From the NCBI GenBank assembly GCA_049293015.1, contig JBATSB010000141.1, positions 7,327-71,326 on the forward strand: a DNA stretch of 64,000 nt, given 5' to 3'. A program made the position numbers and the translations under genes. Under the pieces are notes generated by a model. It made no database searches and had not been told where the DNA came from. It was given only the letters and a program-made list of their open reading frames with translations. Shown here one piece after another: positions 28,089 to 38,060 of the stretch (the first letter of the stretch is position 1; each line of letters starts with the position of its first letter). The stretch is from UBA2330 sp049293015 (GTDB lineage Bacteria; Bacteroidota; Ignavibacteria; Tepidaquicellales; Tepidaquicellaceae).

Positions 28089-29753
28089 ATGAATGCGAAA
28101 ATTATTTTTTCAGTTCTGATATTATTTTTTCTATCCGGAAATTTGTATCCGCAAATGGATCACCAGATGTCCGGTAATAAAAAAGTTAAAAAAGATAAGA
28201 ACCCCGCTGTCATTATCCCCGGTCTCGGGAATTATCATCACAAAGTTACTACTGACAATAAAAAAGCTCAGCAGTTTTTCGATCAGGGATTAATTCTCGT
28301 TTATGGATTCAATCATCAGGAAGCCGTCAGGTCTTTTAAAATGGCTGCAAAACTTGATCCCGATATGGCAATGGCTTACTGGGGAATTGCTTACGCTCTC
28401 GGTCCAAATATTAATTTACCGGCAGACAGTTTACAAAGAAAGCAGGCATATAATGCCGTGAGAAAAGCATTGAAGCTTTCAAAAAATTCAACCAAAAAGG
28501 AAAAAGATTATATCTATGCGCTTTCAAAAAGATATGCCAAAGACGTAAATAAAACTGAGCAGTCTGTAAAAGATAAAGAGTTTAGCTATGCAATGAAAGA
28601 AGTCATGTCAAAATATCCCGATGACCTTGACGCAGCGACTATTTATGCGGAAAGTCTTATGAATCTGAAGCCCTGGCAGTACTGGAATTCAGACGGCACA
28701 CCTGCAGACGGTACTGAAGAAATTATTCTTGTCCTTGAAAACGTGATCAAAAAAGATCCGAAACATCCGGGAGCAAATCATTATTACATTCATGCTGTGG
28801 AAGCTTCAAATGATCCGGGACGCGCTCTTGCAAGTGCTGAAATTCTGAAAGACCTTGTACCATCAGCAGGTCATCTTGTTCATATGCCTGCGCATATTCT
28901 TTTCAGAGTCGGTGACTATGAAGGTGCATCTATAGCAAATATAAATGCTGTAAATTCCGATGAGGCATATATCAAAAAATATAAACCTGAAGGTATCTAT
29001 CCTGTAATGTATTACAATCACAATATAAATTTTCTTTCAGTCTCGAGAATGATGGAAGGAAATTATACCGAAGCTATAAGCGCTGCAATTAAAATTGCTG
29101 ATAATGTGAGACCTTATCTTAAAGAGATGCCGATGCTTGAGGGCTTTTATGCAAATCCGCTTTTGATAAATATTTCTTTTGCAAAATGGGATGATATAAT
29201 CAATACGCCTGTTCCTGACACATCAATGAATTTGTATTCTGCGATCTATTACTTTAGTAAAGCATTAGCTTTTTCTGCGAATGATAATTCGGATCAGACA
29301 CGATACTGCCTTAATGAGTTTCTGAATTTCAAATCAAAAATTTCTGAAAATGCTCTGATTGGTCTGACTCCGGCTTCACTTATCCTTAGTATGATGCAGG
29401 ATATTATATTTGCCAATGTCGCTCTGAATGAAGACAGAATTGATAATGCTTTAAAACTTTTTGAAGATGCCGTTGCAAAAGAAGATAAAATAAATTACGA
29501 TGAACCGCCTGATTATTATCCGAGTGTCAGACTTATGCTCGGTGCAGCTCTTTATCAGAATGAAGAGTTTGAACTTGCTGAAAATGTATTCCGCGAAGAT
29601 TTAAAAAAGTATCCTAATAATGGAAGAGGACTTTTTGGATTAAAAGAATCTCTGTTGGTTCAGGAAAAAGTCACTGAAGCAGAAGAAGTAGAGAAGGAAT
29701 TTCTGAAGGCATGGAAAAATGCAGATGTTCAGCTAAGTATGACAGATCAGTAA
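28089..29753 (+). CDS. Exported tetratricopeptide-repeat protein
   Basis: A 554-residue protein with a signal peptide (first about 20 residues). TPR-like helices start with AQQFFDQGLILVYGFNHQEA and continue with SFKMAAKLDPDMAMAYWG; more repeats are near residues 215-290 and 470-530. Conserved histidines (HHK, NHYYIHAVE, HLVHMPAHILF) recall a family of exported TPR proteins seen in many bacteria, with no assigned activity. It heads a tight plus-strand run: the acetyltransferase gene follows after 6 bases. Confidence 0.78.
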   Translation: MNAKIIFSVLILFFLSGNLYPQMDHQMSGNKKVKKDKNPAVIIPGLGNYHHKVTTDNKKAQQFFDQGLILVYGFNHQEAVRSFKMAAKLDPDMAMAYWGIAYALGPNINLPADSLQRKQAYNAVRKALKLSKNSTKKEKDYIYALSKRYAKDVNKTEQSVKDKEFSYAMKEVMSKYPDDLDAATIYAESLMNLKPWQYWNSDGTPADGTEEIILVLENVIKKDPKHPGANHYYIHAVEASNDPGRALASAEILKDLVPSAGHLVHMPAHILFRVGDYEGASIANINAVNSDEAYIKKYKPEGIYPVMYYNHNINFLSVSRMMEGNYTEAISAAIKIADNVRPYLKEMPMLEGFYANPLLINISFAKWDDIINTPVPDTSMNLYSAIYYFSKALAFSANDNSDQTRYCLNEFLNFKSKISENALIGLTPASLILSMMQDIIFANVALNEDRIDNALKLFEDAVAKEDKINYDEPPDYYPSVRLMLGAALYQNEEFELAENVFREDLKKYPNNGRGLFGLKESLLVQEKVTEAEEVEKEFLKAWKNADVQLSMTDQ

Positions 29754-29759
29754 AATTTT

Positions 29760-30206
29760 ATGAATGTAGAAATAAAAAAAATCACCGCTGCCGAAACAAG
29801 AAATCTGAGACAGCTCATCTTAAGACCTCATCAGAATGCTGACGAACTTGTTTATGAAGACGATGACCATTCTGACTCTCTTCATCTGGGAGCATATATA
29901 GTTGATGAACTTTGCGGAATTGCTTCTTTATATAAACACACATTAAAGGATAATACCGAAAAAGAAACATGGCGACTCAGAGGAATGGCAACTTTAGAAA
30001 AATACAGAGGAAAAGGACTTGGAATAATTCTCATGAATGAATGTATTTCTCATGTTAAAGAAAAAAATGGTGCAATATTCTGGTGTAATGCCCGCACTAC
30101 TGCTGAAGGTTTTTATGAAAAATTCGGAATGAAAAGAAACGGCGGTGTATTTACTCCTGAAGGACTTGGTGAGCATATTGTTATGTTAATGAATATTAAA
30201 AAATAA
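29760..30206 (+). CDS. GNAT-family N-acetyltransferase
   Basis: A 148-residue cytoplasmic protein with the GNAT core: LRGMATLEKYRGKGLGIILM contains the acetyl-CoA pyrophosphate loop (RGKGLG), followed by FWCNARTTAEGFYEKFGMKR. The acceptor substrate is unknown. Spacing of 6 bases to the genes on both sides supports an operon. Confidence 0.85.
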   Translation: MNVEIKKITAAETRNLRQLILRPHQNADELVYEDDDHSDSLHLGAYIVDELCGIASLYKHTLKDNTEKETWRLRGMATLEKYRGKGLGIILMNECISHVKEKNGAIFWCNARTTAEGFYEKFGMKRNGGVFTPEGLGEHIVMLMNIKK

Positions 30207-30212
30207 ATTTAA

Positions 30213-31064
30213 ATGTCTGAAATAAAAAAACTTTCCTTAAAAATTAAAAATAAATATGGAGACGATCTTAATACTGATATCCGTTTTCCTGATGATACAA
30301 ATGAAAATAAAAAATTACCTGTATTAATTCTTTGTCACGGATTTAAAGGCTTTAAAGACTGGGGTTGTTTTCCTTACATGATGGAAAGAATTTCAGCAGA
30401 AAGTTTTTGTACAGTCGCATTTAATTATTCCTATAACGGAACAGGTGAAAGTGTTGATGAACAAAGTGATTTTACCCGGCTTGATCTTTTTGCTAAAAAT
30501 ACTTTTTCCCGTGAACTCGACGACACTGGTTCTGTGATCGATTATCTATATGACAATGCGGATGAACTTAAAATTGACACAGGAAACTTAACAATACTAG
30601 GACATTCCAGAGGAGGCGGTATTGCCATTCTGAAAACAGCCGAAGATGAAAGGATCGACAGACTTGTTGTGCTGTCTTCAGTCTGTAACTTTGACAGATA
30701 CAGTGATACTTTAAAATCAAAATGGAAAGAAGCTGGATTTTTTGAAGTATTGAATTCACGTACAAATCAGATCATGCGAATGGATTATACTCTAATTGAA
30801 GATCTTGAAAAAAATAAAGACCGTCTGAATATACAGGAAGCTGTTTCTAAAATCGGTGTACCGTCGCTCATCATTCATGGTACACAGGATATTACAGTTG
30901 ATTATTCCAATGCTGAAGATCTGTACAGCAGGGGCAATAAAGAATTCTTTGAACTTAAGTTGATTGATAATACAGGTCATACCTTTGGAGCTGTTCAACC
31001 ATTCGAAGGAACGACTCCGGCACTTGAAGAAGTAATATCGCAGGTTATTGAATTTATAAAATGA
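30213..31064 (+). CDS. Alpha/beta-hydrolase
   Basis: 283 residues, cytoplasmic. The oxyanion region is LILCHGFKGFKDWG, the nucleophile elbow GHSRGGG (Ser), the acid HGTQDITV (Asp) and the base DNTGHTFGA (His), so a full catalytic triad is present. It resembles dienelactone-hydrolase/peptidase-like esterases; substrate unknown. It lies between the acetyltransferase and the antiporter gene with 16-base spacing. Confidence 0.88.
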   Translation: MSEIKKLSLKIKNKYGDDLNTDIRFPDDTNENKKLPVLILCHGFKGFKDWGCFPYMMERISAESFCTVAFNYSYNGTGESVDEQSDFTRLDLFAKNTFSRELDDTGSVIDYLYDNADELKIDTGNLTILGHSRGGGIAILKTAEDERIDRLVVLSSVCNFDRYSDTLKSKWKEAGFFEVLNSRTNQIMRMDYTLIEDLEKNKDRLNIQEAVSKIGVPSLIIHGTQDITVDYSNAEDLYSRGNKEFFELKLIDNTGHTFGAVQPFEGTTPALEEVISQVIEFIK

Positions 31065-31080
31065 AAAGATTTCTAAAAAT

Positions 31081-32658
31081 ATGAAGTTAAAAAAATTAAT
31101 CAGTTCTATACTGCCTGCTGTATTTATATTATTATTTTCCTTAAATGCTTTTTCATTTAATGAATCAGATAAATCAGAAATAAATATTTCTACTAAAACT
31201 GATCTGGCAGCGGAATACAGAGATGAAAAACCTCCAATTGATAAATCAGATGAAACAGAACATAAAGAATCTGAAAGTCACGGAGATAAATTTGCAGAAA
31301 TATATCTTATACTTTTTCTGATAATACTCGGCGCAGTGATAGGCAGGAGATTTCTTGCCAAAAAATTTAATCAGCCCGAAGTACTAGGTGAACTTATGAT
31401 AGGAGTTCTGCTAGGAGTAATTTTATATCAGATGAATAATCCGGTGATGTTTTTATTAAGACATCAGGATAAAGTAAATGAAATTGTTCAGTCAGGTGTA
31501 TCAGGAAATATAACATGGGATGAGGCTATAAATAAAAATCTGACGATTGAAGATTATGAAAAAGGAGGATTCGGAAATGAGCTTTCAGAGATCCTTACCA
31601 GTCCTACTTTTGCAAGGGATAATTTATTTGTTCAGATCATTTTACTTTTTTCCGGATTCGGAGTGTTGATATTGCTTTTTCTTGTGGGGCTTGAAACGAG
31701 CTTTGAGGAAATGTTTGAAGTAGGAGGATCAGCGCTTGTCGCTGCCATGATCGGAGTTCTCGCTCCGCTTATACTGGGATATATTTCGACAATGCTACTC
31801 TTCCCTGAGGCAGGTCCGAATCTGTATTTATTTGTCGGTGCAACTTTATCCGCTACAAGTATCGGTATTACTGCACGTGTTTTTAAAGACATGAACAGAA
31901 TGCATGTACCCGAAGCAAAGCTTGTACTCGGAGCTGCAGTAATAGATGATGTACTTGGTCTTATAATTTTGGCGGTAGTCGCAGGTATCATTGAAAGCGG
32001 CGAAGTACAGGTAGGAAATATTTTTCTCATCACATTGAAAGCATTGATCTTTCTGAGTCTGACATTTTTTATTGGAAAAAAATATTTAAGAAAACAAATC
32101 AAACTTGCTTCGCTTGTTCAGGGAAAAAATATCAGCATACTTTTCCCGTTCGCAATGATGCTGCTGATGGCATGGATCAGCGATAGTATCGGACTTGCAA
32201 GTATAGTCGGAGCTTTTGCAGCAGGTCTGATAATCAAGGAAGAATATTTTGGTGACATTCCGGGAGATGATGCCAGATCTGTAAAAAGCGTTATCGAACC
32301 TATCGAAGCGATCTTCGCTCCGGTCTTCTTTGTCATCATGGGACTGCAGGTCGATCTTTCAGTTTTTCTGGATGTAAATATTCTCGGCGTTTCTTTACTC
32401 TTAACTTTAGCTGCTATTATTGGAAAAGCCATCTGCGGAATTTTTGCAAAAGGTATGGATAAAAAAATAATTGGAATCGGCATGATCCCACGAGGTGAGG
32501 TTGGACTTATCTTTGCCAGTATTGGAAAAAGCATCGGTGTACTCGATAATGCAATGTTCTCCTCCGTCATCATTGTAGTCATTCTTACTACCTTCATTAC
32601 TCCGCCTGCACTTAAATGGGCGTTTTCAATTTATGATAAAAAAACTATTGCTGCATAA
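31081..32658 (+). CDS. Cation/proton antiporter (CPA2 family)
   Basis: A 525-residue transporter. It has an N-terminal signal-like helix and a charged His/Glu-rich stretch, then 12 or so helices of the Na_H_Exchanger fold. The paired aspartates in GAAVIDDVLGLII match the DD motif of electrogenic Na+/H+ exchangers, and LGELMIGVLLG and GIGMIPRGEVGLIFASIG are typical. It exports Na+ (or moves K+) in exchange for protons in the inner membrane. No TrkA-type regulatory domain follows. Confidence 0.88.
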   Translation: MKLKKLISSILPAVFILLFSLNAFSFNESDKSEINISTKTDLAAEYRDEKPPIDKSDETEHKESESHGDKFAEIYLILFLIILGAVIGRRFLAKKFNQPEVLGELMIGVLLGVILYQMNNPVMFLLRHQDKVNEIVQSGVSGNITWDEAINKNLTIEDYEKGGFGNELSEILTSPTFARDNLFVQIILLFSGFGVLILLFLVGLETSFEEMFEVGGSALVAAMIGVLAPLILGYISTMLLFPEAGPNLYLFVGATLSATSIGITARVFKDMNRMHVPEAKLVLGAAVIDDVLGLIILAVVAGIIESGEVQVGNIFLITLKALIFLSLTFFIGKKYLRKQIKLASLVQGKNISILFPFAMMLLMAWISDSIGLASIVGAFAAGLIIKEEYFGDIPGDDARSVKSVIEPIEAIFAPVFFVIMGLQVDLSVFLDVNILGVSLLLTLAAIIGKAICGIFAKGMDKKIIGIGMIPRGEVGLIFASIGKSIGVLDNAMFSSVIIVVILTTFITPPALKWAFSIYDKKTIAA

Positions 32659-32679
32659 ATTTTTAAAAGAACTTATATT

Positions 32680-35253
32680 TTGAGAAAAAATTTTTACATA
32701 TTATTTTTTACGGTCTTAGTGCTTTCAGGAATTTGTTTACTCTTTAATGAAAATGAAAATAATTCTTCCGAAGAAACTTCTTACGTAGAAAATTCTTATC
32801 TCGACATATCTAAATTTAACGACAAGTTCATTCCCGCTGAGGACTGGATGGAAAAGCAAAGAGCATTTCCGTTTAATGAAATTCCACATCAAGAATATTT
32901 AAAATCTGTAGAGTATGTAAAGAAGTATATGAGTTCAGATTTTCCCGATAATACAACCGGATGGAATCTTGCCGGACCACTAAATATAGAAGGCAGGATC
33001 ACAACCATTGCCATCCATCCGACTAATCCGCAGATCGTCTATGCAGGCACTGCAAACGGCGGTCTCTGGAAATCAACTGATTTTTGCCAAAGCTGGATAA
33101 GTGTATTCGACGGACAGAATACTTCATCCATCGGAGCAGTCGCTGTCGATCCTGTTAATCCTGAAATAATTTATTGCGGGACAGGTGAATCAAACTCTCT
33201 CAGAAGTTATTATCCGGGCACTGGTGTTTTTAAATCAACTGACGGTGGAAACAACTGGAACTTCTCCGGACTCGACAGTTCATACTGTATAGGAAATATT
33301 TCTGTCAATCCTCAGAACACTCAGGAAGTGTATGTAGCAGCAGGCGGATGGACGAGAAGAAAAAATCAACAACGCGGAATTTATAAAACTTTGAACGGCG
33401 GACAAAACTGGCAGCGAAGTCTTTTTATTTCAGACTCTGTCGGCGCAATTGATGTAAGTGTAGATCCATCAAATCCTTCAAAAGTCTTTGCTGCTATGTG
33501 GGAAAGACAAAGAAGGGAAGATTATATAAAATACGGCGGGAGATTTTCAGGAATGTATGTGACTACAAATTCAGGTGAGAGCTGGCAGCAGGTGCAGAAT
33601 GGTTTTCCTTTTAATGATAATAATCTCGGCAGAATATCTTTTGATATTTCTCAATCAAATCCGGATATCATTTATGCTCTTACTTCAAATGCAAGCGGTT
33701 CTACAAGAGGTCTTTATAAAACCACTAACGGCGGTACTTTGTGGACTCTTGTAAATTCATCCGCAGCTGCATCTTCTAATTATGCTTGGTTCAACAGGAT
33801 CTGTAAAGTCGATCCTTCAAATCCCAATAAACTTTTCTGCGGCGGACTTGAAATGGAATTATCTTATAACGGCGGAACTTCATTCGGTATTCCTGCTTCT
33901 TTTCATGTGGATCAGCATGCTGTCGCATTTTCAAAATCAAATCCAAATTATATTGTAACTGGAAATGACGGCGGAATAGATTATACTTCTGATGGTGGAG
34001 CTGTCTGGGGTGAAAGCCTGTCACTTCCTGTCACACAATTTTATGCAGGTGAAATAGATTTTAATAATCCATCCGTCATACTCGGCGGTACGCAGGATAA
34101 CGGAACAATAAGATCAACATCAACTTTTGGTGTTTGGAATGACATTTACTTCGGCGATGGATTCTATTGTCTCGTTGATTATAATAATTCACAGAATGTC
34201 TATGCCTCTTATCAAAACGGCGGACTTGGAAAATCTACAGACAATGGCAATTCATTTTCTCTCGGTACTAACGGTCTAGATCTTCAGTACTCTAACTGGA
34301 TGACTCCGTTTGTAATGGATAAAAATGATCCGCAGATCTTATACTGCGGCACATATAAAATGCATAAGACTACAAACGGTATGCAGTCATGGACAGCTAT
34401 TAGTCCCGATCTTGCAAACCGACATATAAGAAATCTCGGAACTATCACAACTGTCGATGTGGCTAAGTCAGATCCGAACGTGATCTATTGCGGTACCGAT
34501 GATGCAAATGTCTGGAGGACTACAGACAGTGGCGGCAACTGGACAAAGATAAATTCAGGACTGCCCTATAGATGGGTGACGAGAGTTACAGTTCATCCTG
34601 ACTCTGCGAATGTCTGCTATGTTACTCTTTCAGGCTACAAAGTAGATTCGACCGGATCGCATATTTTCAGGACGACAAATTTCGGAGACACGTGGAATTC
34701 TATTTCCGGCAATCTTCCTGATGCTCCGATAAATGATGTGATCATCGATCCCGCAAATACAAATACTCTTTACATTGCCACCGACATTAATGTAATGTAT
34801 TCTACCAATCTCGGAGCGGTTTGGAATATTTTGTCAGCAGGAATTCCTTCAAACGTCCCATGTCATGATCTTACATTTCATGCACCGACAAGAACACTGG
34901 TTGTATGGACTCATGGAAGAAGTGCGTTCAAAATAATTCTTCCCCTTACTGGAATTGAATCAACTTCAAATATTATACCTTTAGGAATTCATCTTGCTCA
35001 GAATTATCCAAATCCATTTAATCCAAAAACAGTGATAAGTTACGAATTACAATTTACGAATTACGAGTTAGTTAATCTGAAAATCTTTGATGTATTGGGG
35101 AATGAAGTAGCTGTACTTGTAAATGAAAACCAACGTGCTGGAAGTTATTCAGTAGAATTTGACGGAAGTAATTTTTCAAGCGGAATTTATTTTTATTCTT
35201 TATATATTGACGGAATTTTAAATAACTCCAAACGGATGATACTTCTTAAATAA
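32680..35253 (+). CDS. Secreted sortilin/BNR-type beta-propeller with type IX sorting domain
   Basis: 857 residues, TTG start, signal peptide about 1-24. The body holds many Asp-box-like repeats (KSTDGGNNW, KTLNGGQNW, RTTDSGGNW) and repeated VYAGT/IYCGT strands, giving two VPS10-like propellers. The last 85 residues are a type IX secretion C-terminal domain starting LAQNYPNPFNP and ending in SKRMILLK. It should be exported through the outer membrane and kept on or shed from the surface. A short repeat-derived stretch lies inside the sorting domain (see findings). Confidence 0.88.
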   Translation: MRKNFYILFFTVLVLSGICLLFNENENNSSEETSYVENSYLDISKFNDKFIPAEDWMEKQRAFPFNEIPHQEYLKSVEYVKKYMSSDFPDNTTGWNLAGPLNIEGRITTIAIHPTNPQIVYAGTANGGLWKSTDFCQSWISVFDGQNTSSIGAVAVDPVNPEIIYCGTGESNSLRSYYPGTGVFKSTDGGNNWNFSGLDSSYCIGNISVNPQNTQEVYVAAGGWTRRKNQQRGIYKTLNGGQNWQRSLFISDSVGAIDVSVDPSNPSKVFAAMWERQRREDYIKYGGRFSGMYVTTNSGESWQQVQNGFPFNDNNLGRISFDISQSNPDIIYALTSNASGSTRGLYKTTNGGTLWTLVNSSAAASSNYAWFNRICKVDPSNPNKLFCGGLEMELSYNGGTSFGIPASFHVDQHAVAFSKSNPNYIVTGNDGGIDYTSDGGAVWGESLSLPVTQFYAGEIDFNNPSVILGGTQDNGTIRSTSTFGVWNDIYFGDGFYCLVDYNNSQNVYASYQNGGLGKSTDNGNSFSLGTNGLDLQYSNWMTPFVMDKNDPQILYCGTYKMHKTTNGMQSWTAISPDLANRHIRNLGTITTVDVAKSDPNVIYCGTDDANVWRTTDSGGNWTKINSGLPYRWVTRVTVHPDSANVCYVTLSGYKVDSTGSHIFRTTNFGDTWNSISGNLPDAPINDVIIDPANTNTLYIATDINVMYSTNLGAVWNILSAGIPSNVPCHDLTFHAPTRTLVVWTHGRSAFKIILPLTGIESTSNIIPLGIHLAQNYPNPFNPKTVISYELQFTNYELVNLKIFDVLGNEVAVLVNENQRAGSYSVEFDGSNFSSGIYFYSLYIDGILNNSKRMILLK
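35040..35075. repeat. Dispersed AT-rich repeat inside a sorting-domain coding region
   Basis: TTACGAATTAC and TTTACGAATTACGAG in tandem. On the opposite strand this reads CTCGTAATTCGTAAATTGTA, the same motif as intergenic repeats near 17512, 36427, 38271 and 38393. It encodes the extra residues YELQFTNYELV within the type IX sorting domain. Confidence 0.7.
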
Positions 35254-35265
35254 AAAAATTTATTT

Positions 35266-36387
35266 ATGAAAATAAACCTTTCCGTTTTTTTAATTCTAAT
35301 GCTTGCCTTAATTTTTTCTTCATGCAATCTGATGAAAAAAAATGTAATGGAAGATAATTGCGATGATGTGGAAGAGGTTGTCATTGCAAAAAGTAGTAAT
35401 GGTTTTTCACTCATCATCAGAGAAGAGATCTTTCAGGCGCAGTCAAAATCAGATAATAATGGGATCAGACAAATTACAGGCTACACTGAATACAGAATTT
35501 CAGATTATGATCTTAACACAGGTGAGATTTTAAAAAGGATAGAGCTTGGCACAAGAGAAGAAGGTTATTGTCACTTTCTCGGACAGACAGACGGAAAGCT
35601 CTGGTATAAAAGCGTAAATCCGGATATTGGTTTTCATGCAAAAGATCCGGGCAATCTTGAAATTATTGTAAGTGAAAAAATGATCATGGGTACAAATCCT
35701 TTTCTTTCAGGGAATATCAGCAAACCTGATTGGATCAGTATTCATACATTTTACGGATTTGATGCTGAAAAAAATATGCCGATGATCTCAGATAACTCAG
35801 GTTATCTTTATTTTATAGATCCGATAACATTAAAAGCTGAGAAGACTTCTGAATCAGTTAAAAATTTAAAGTATGATGAAAACCCACTTACAAACTCAAT
35901 AAAGGCTGATGATGATTCCAGAGTAAGTTTAAAAGGTGATCCCAGAAATACACTCGATTATAAAAATAAAAATTTATCCGAACCCTCCTTTCTGAAAGGT
36001 GAAATTTTACTGAGTTCAATGAAAACAGATTTTTCAGGACCGGGGATCGGTAAAAAAGACAGGGAGATAATTACTGATGAGAATAGTATTTTTATATTAA
36101 GTCAGACAGATGTTACAGATAAAGCAAAGATTATAATTTCAAAAGTAAAACTGAATGAGGACGGCACTGTAAAACTTCAGTGGGAATCTGTATTAGATAA
36201 TATATTCAGAGATCCGGATAAAGGATTAGACAGATCTTCATTCGATATGGTTTTTTCAAAAGGTCATCCCAAATTTAATACAATGAGAGTTACTCACGGA
36301 GATAATAAACTTGTATTTGTATTTATGCTGAAGGCTACTTGTATAGATTCTGATTCGGGTAAGATACTGTGGAGCAGGGATTTGTGA
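35266..36387 (+). CDS. Lipoprotein of unknown function
   Basis: 373 residues with lipobox FSSC (Cys20) after a typical signal. I do not recognise a family. The chain is rich in beta-type segments with repeats such as YRISDYDLNTGEILKRIELG and ATCIDSDSGKILWSRDL, which resemble PQQ/propeller blades, so a beta-propeller is possible. It follows the secreted propeller gene by 12 bases and may be co-transcribed with it. Confidence 0.65.
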   Translation: MKINLSVFLILMLALIFSSCNLMKKNVMEDNCDDVEEVVIAKSSNGFSLIIREEIFQAQSKSDNNGIRQITGYTEYRISDYDLNTGEILKRIELGTREEGYCHFLGQTDGKLWYKSVNPDIGFHAKDPGNLEIIVSEKMIMGTNPFLSGNISKPDWISIHTFYGFDAEKNMPMISDNSGYLYFIDPITLKAEKTSESVKNLKYDENPLTNSIKADDDSRVSLKGDPRNTLDYKNKNLSEPSFLKGEILLSSMKTDFSGPGIGKKDREIITDENSIFILSQTDVTDKAKIIISKVKLNEDGTVKLQWESVLDNIFRDPDKGLDRSSFDMVFSKGHPKFNTMRVTHGDNKLVFVFMLKATCIDSDSGKILWSRDL

Positions 36388-36461
36388 ATTATCTATTTTT
36401 TGGAAATAAAATCAATCAGAAAGATATTTGTAATTTGAAATTCGTAATTTGAAATTGTTTT
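36388..36461. repeat. Convergent gap with dispersed AT-rich repeat
   Basis: Short spacer between two convergent genes containing TTTGTAATTTGAAATTCGTA and AATTTGAAATTG, members of the window-wide AATTTGTAATTCGTAATT-like repeat. No hairpin terminator is obvious. Confidence 0.5.
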
Positions 36462-38060
36462 TTATTTCACTTTGTAAAGAATAGTAACAGGATCAGTAGT
36501 GTATGTAATTAATTCGAGATCTTCATTATTAAAGGCAGTTGTATTCAATAGATTTTTTTTAAGATCTTCGTTTGATGATATCATCCCTTCCTTCTCACTG
36601 ACAAAAAGATATTCAGAATTACTGTTTTTTAGATTCAATATAAAATCTGCATAAGTCTCAGCATACGGCATGAACATAAGTTCCATATCCAGATAATAAG
36701 CAATATGAGGTTTCCTCGCCATTATTGATTTTCCTTTTAATTCCTCACCAAAATCTTTATTCACAATATCTCTTACCGATAATATTTCAACCGGAACATC
36801 ATTAATGTCTGTTTTAGCAATTGTATATGAATTGTAAAAATTTAATGTAACCAATAAAAGCAATATCAGACTAAACAGTTTCAGATTTTTAAATTTAAAA
36901 TTAAATCTTTGGAAAATATCTTGTGAGAATAAACGAATGACGAGAAAGCAATATAGAGGTAAAAGAGGCAGCGAAAATCTTTCTGAATAAAAGATCAGTA
37001 ATATCTGTATATAAAAAATAAAACCTGCCAGTAAAAATAATTTTTCTTGCAAATTTTCTGATTTGAATTTTAAAAGAAAAATCAGAAATCCAAAACCAAC
37101 CAGTATGCTGATATACTTTGGAAAAAATCTCAATAAATCTTTTATAAAATAATTTACAGAATTTTTTGAATACTTTTTTGAAAATGTTACGGGATTACTG
37201 AATATCACATCAGACATAGATGTATAATTTTCCTGATATTTTGATGTCCATTCGTCTTTAGACATTTCATTCGGCTTGTAAAAAGCAAATGCAGTGTTTT
37301 GATAATTTTTATTATAAAAGAAACTTCCTGTTTTTATAAAACTGAAAATTCCCCATCCCGAAATTAAAATTATAACAGGAATTAAATATAATAATACAGG
37401 CTTAAGAAAATTTTTACCTGATGCTGTTTCTGTGTTTTTATATTTTTTAAAATAAATTATCACAAACAGAATAACTGCAAATACTAGTAAAGACACTCCT
37501 GTGTACCTCGTAAGATAAGCCATTCCCGTAAGCAGTCCGGCTGTAAATAAATTTTTACTTTCAAAAATCAGATCCTTTAATAAAAAATATAGAGCTGAAA
37601 CATAGAAAACAAGAAACAGCATGTCAGTCCCGGGTTCATAAGTGTACCGCCAGAATACCTGATTAACAGCTATTAACAGAACTACAAAAAAAGAAACCTG
37701 ACGGTTGAATAAAGAAGTAATTAATTTTGATACGAAAAAAAGAACAACTGCAGCACACATGACATTTAGAAATTTCCCCGCAGTATAAAAATCTGATTTA
37801 AAAAAGAAACCTGTCAAAGCAAGTAATATCTGATATACAGGACCTCTGTATTCGTCTATTATTAATCTTCCATTCAAGAGTTCCTTTGCCTGACTGACAT
37901 AAGCCACATAAAAATCGGTTTCGACACCATAATCCCCCAACAATCTGTTGCTCATGCAAACGACGAGCATAATTATAAAATACAATATGGGAATTGCCGG
38001 TAGAAAATATTTTGGAAGAGGATATTTATCGGTGAAAAAAGGGTTTTGTTTATACTGCAA
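36462..38060 (-). CDS. GT-C family membrane glycosyltransferase (PMT/GT39-like)
   Basis: A 532-residue polytopic protein with about 11-12 helices and a soluble C-terminal tail. The first periplasmic loop has the acidic motif GVETDFYVAYV followed by YRGPVYQILLAL, as in PMT_2/ArnT-type enzymes. These move a sugar from a polyprenyl-phosphate donor to lipid or protein on the periplasmic side. Acceptor unknown. The start is a TTG (reads MQYKQNPFF). No envelope-sugar operon surrounds it. Confidence 0.8.
   Translation of the reverse strand: MQYKQNPFFTDKYPLPKYFLPAIPILYFIIMLVVCMSNRLLGDYGVETDFYVAYVSQAKELLNGRLIIDEYRGPVYQILLALTGFFFKSDFYTAGKFLNVMCAAVVLFFVSKLITSLFNRQVSFFVVLLIAVNQVFWRYTYEPGTDMLFLVFYVSALYFLLKDLIFESKNLFTAGLLTGMAYLTRYTGVSLLVFAVILFVIIYFKKYKNTETASGKNFLKPVLLYLIPVIILISGWGIFSFIKTGSFFYNKNYQNTAFAFYKPNEMSKDEWTSKYQENYTSMSDVIFSNPVTFSKKYSKNSVNYFIKDLLRFFPKYISILVGFGFLIFLLKFKSENLQEKLFLLAGFIFYIQILLIFYSERFSLPLLPLYCFLVIRLFSQDIFQRFNFKFKNLKLFSLILLLLVTLNFYNSYTIAKTDINDVPVEILSVRDIVNKDFGEELKGKSIMARKPHIAYYLDMELMFMPYAETYADFILNLKNSNSEYLFVSEKEGMISSNEDLKKNLLNTTAFNNEDLELITYTTDPVTILYKVK

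Noticed and set aside
31632..32597. Long open frames on the minus strand opposite the antiporter gene
   Set aside because: They are antisense to a strongly supported transporter, have biased composition and no recognisable protein features.
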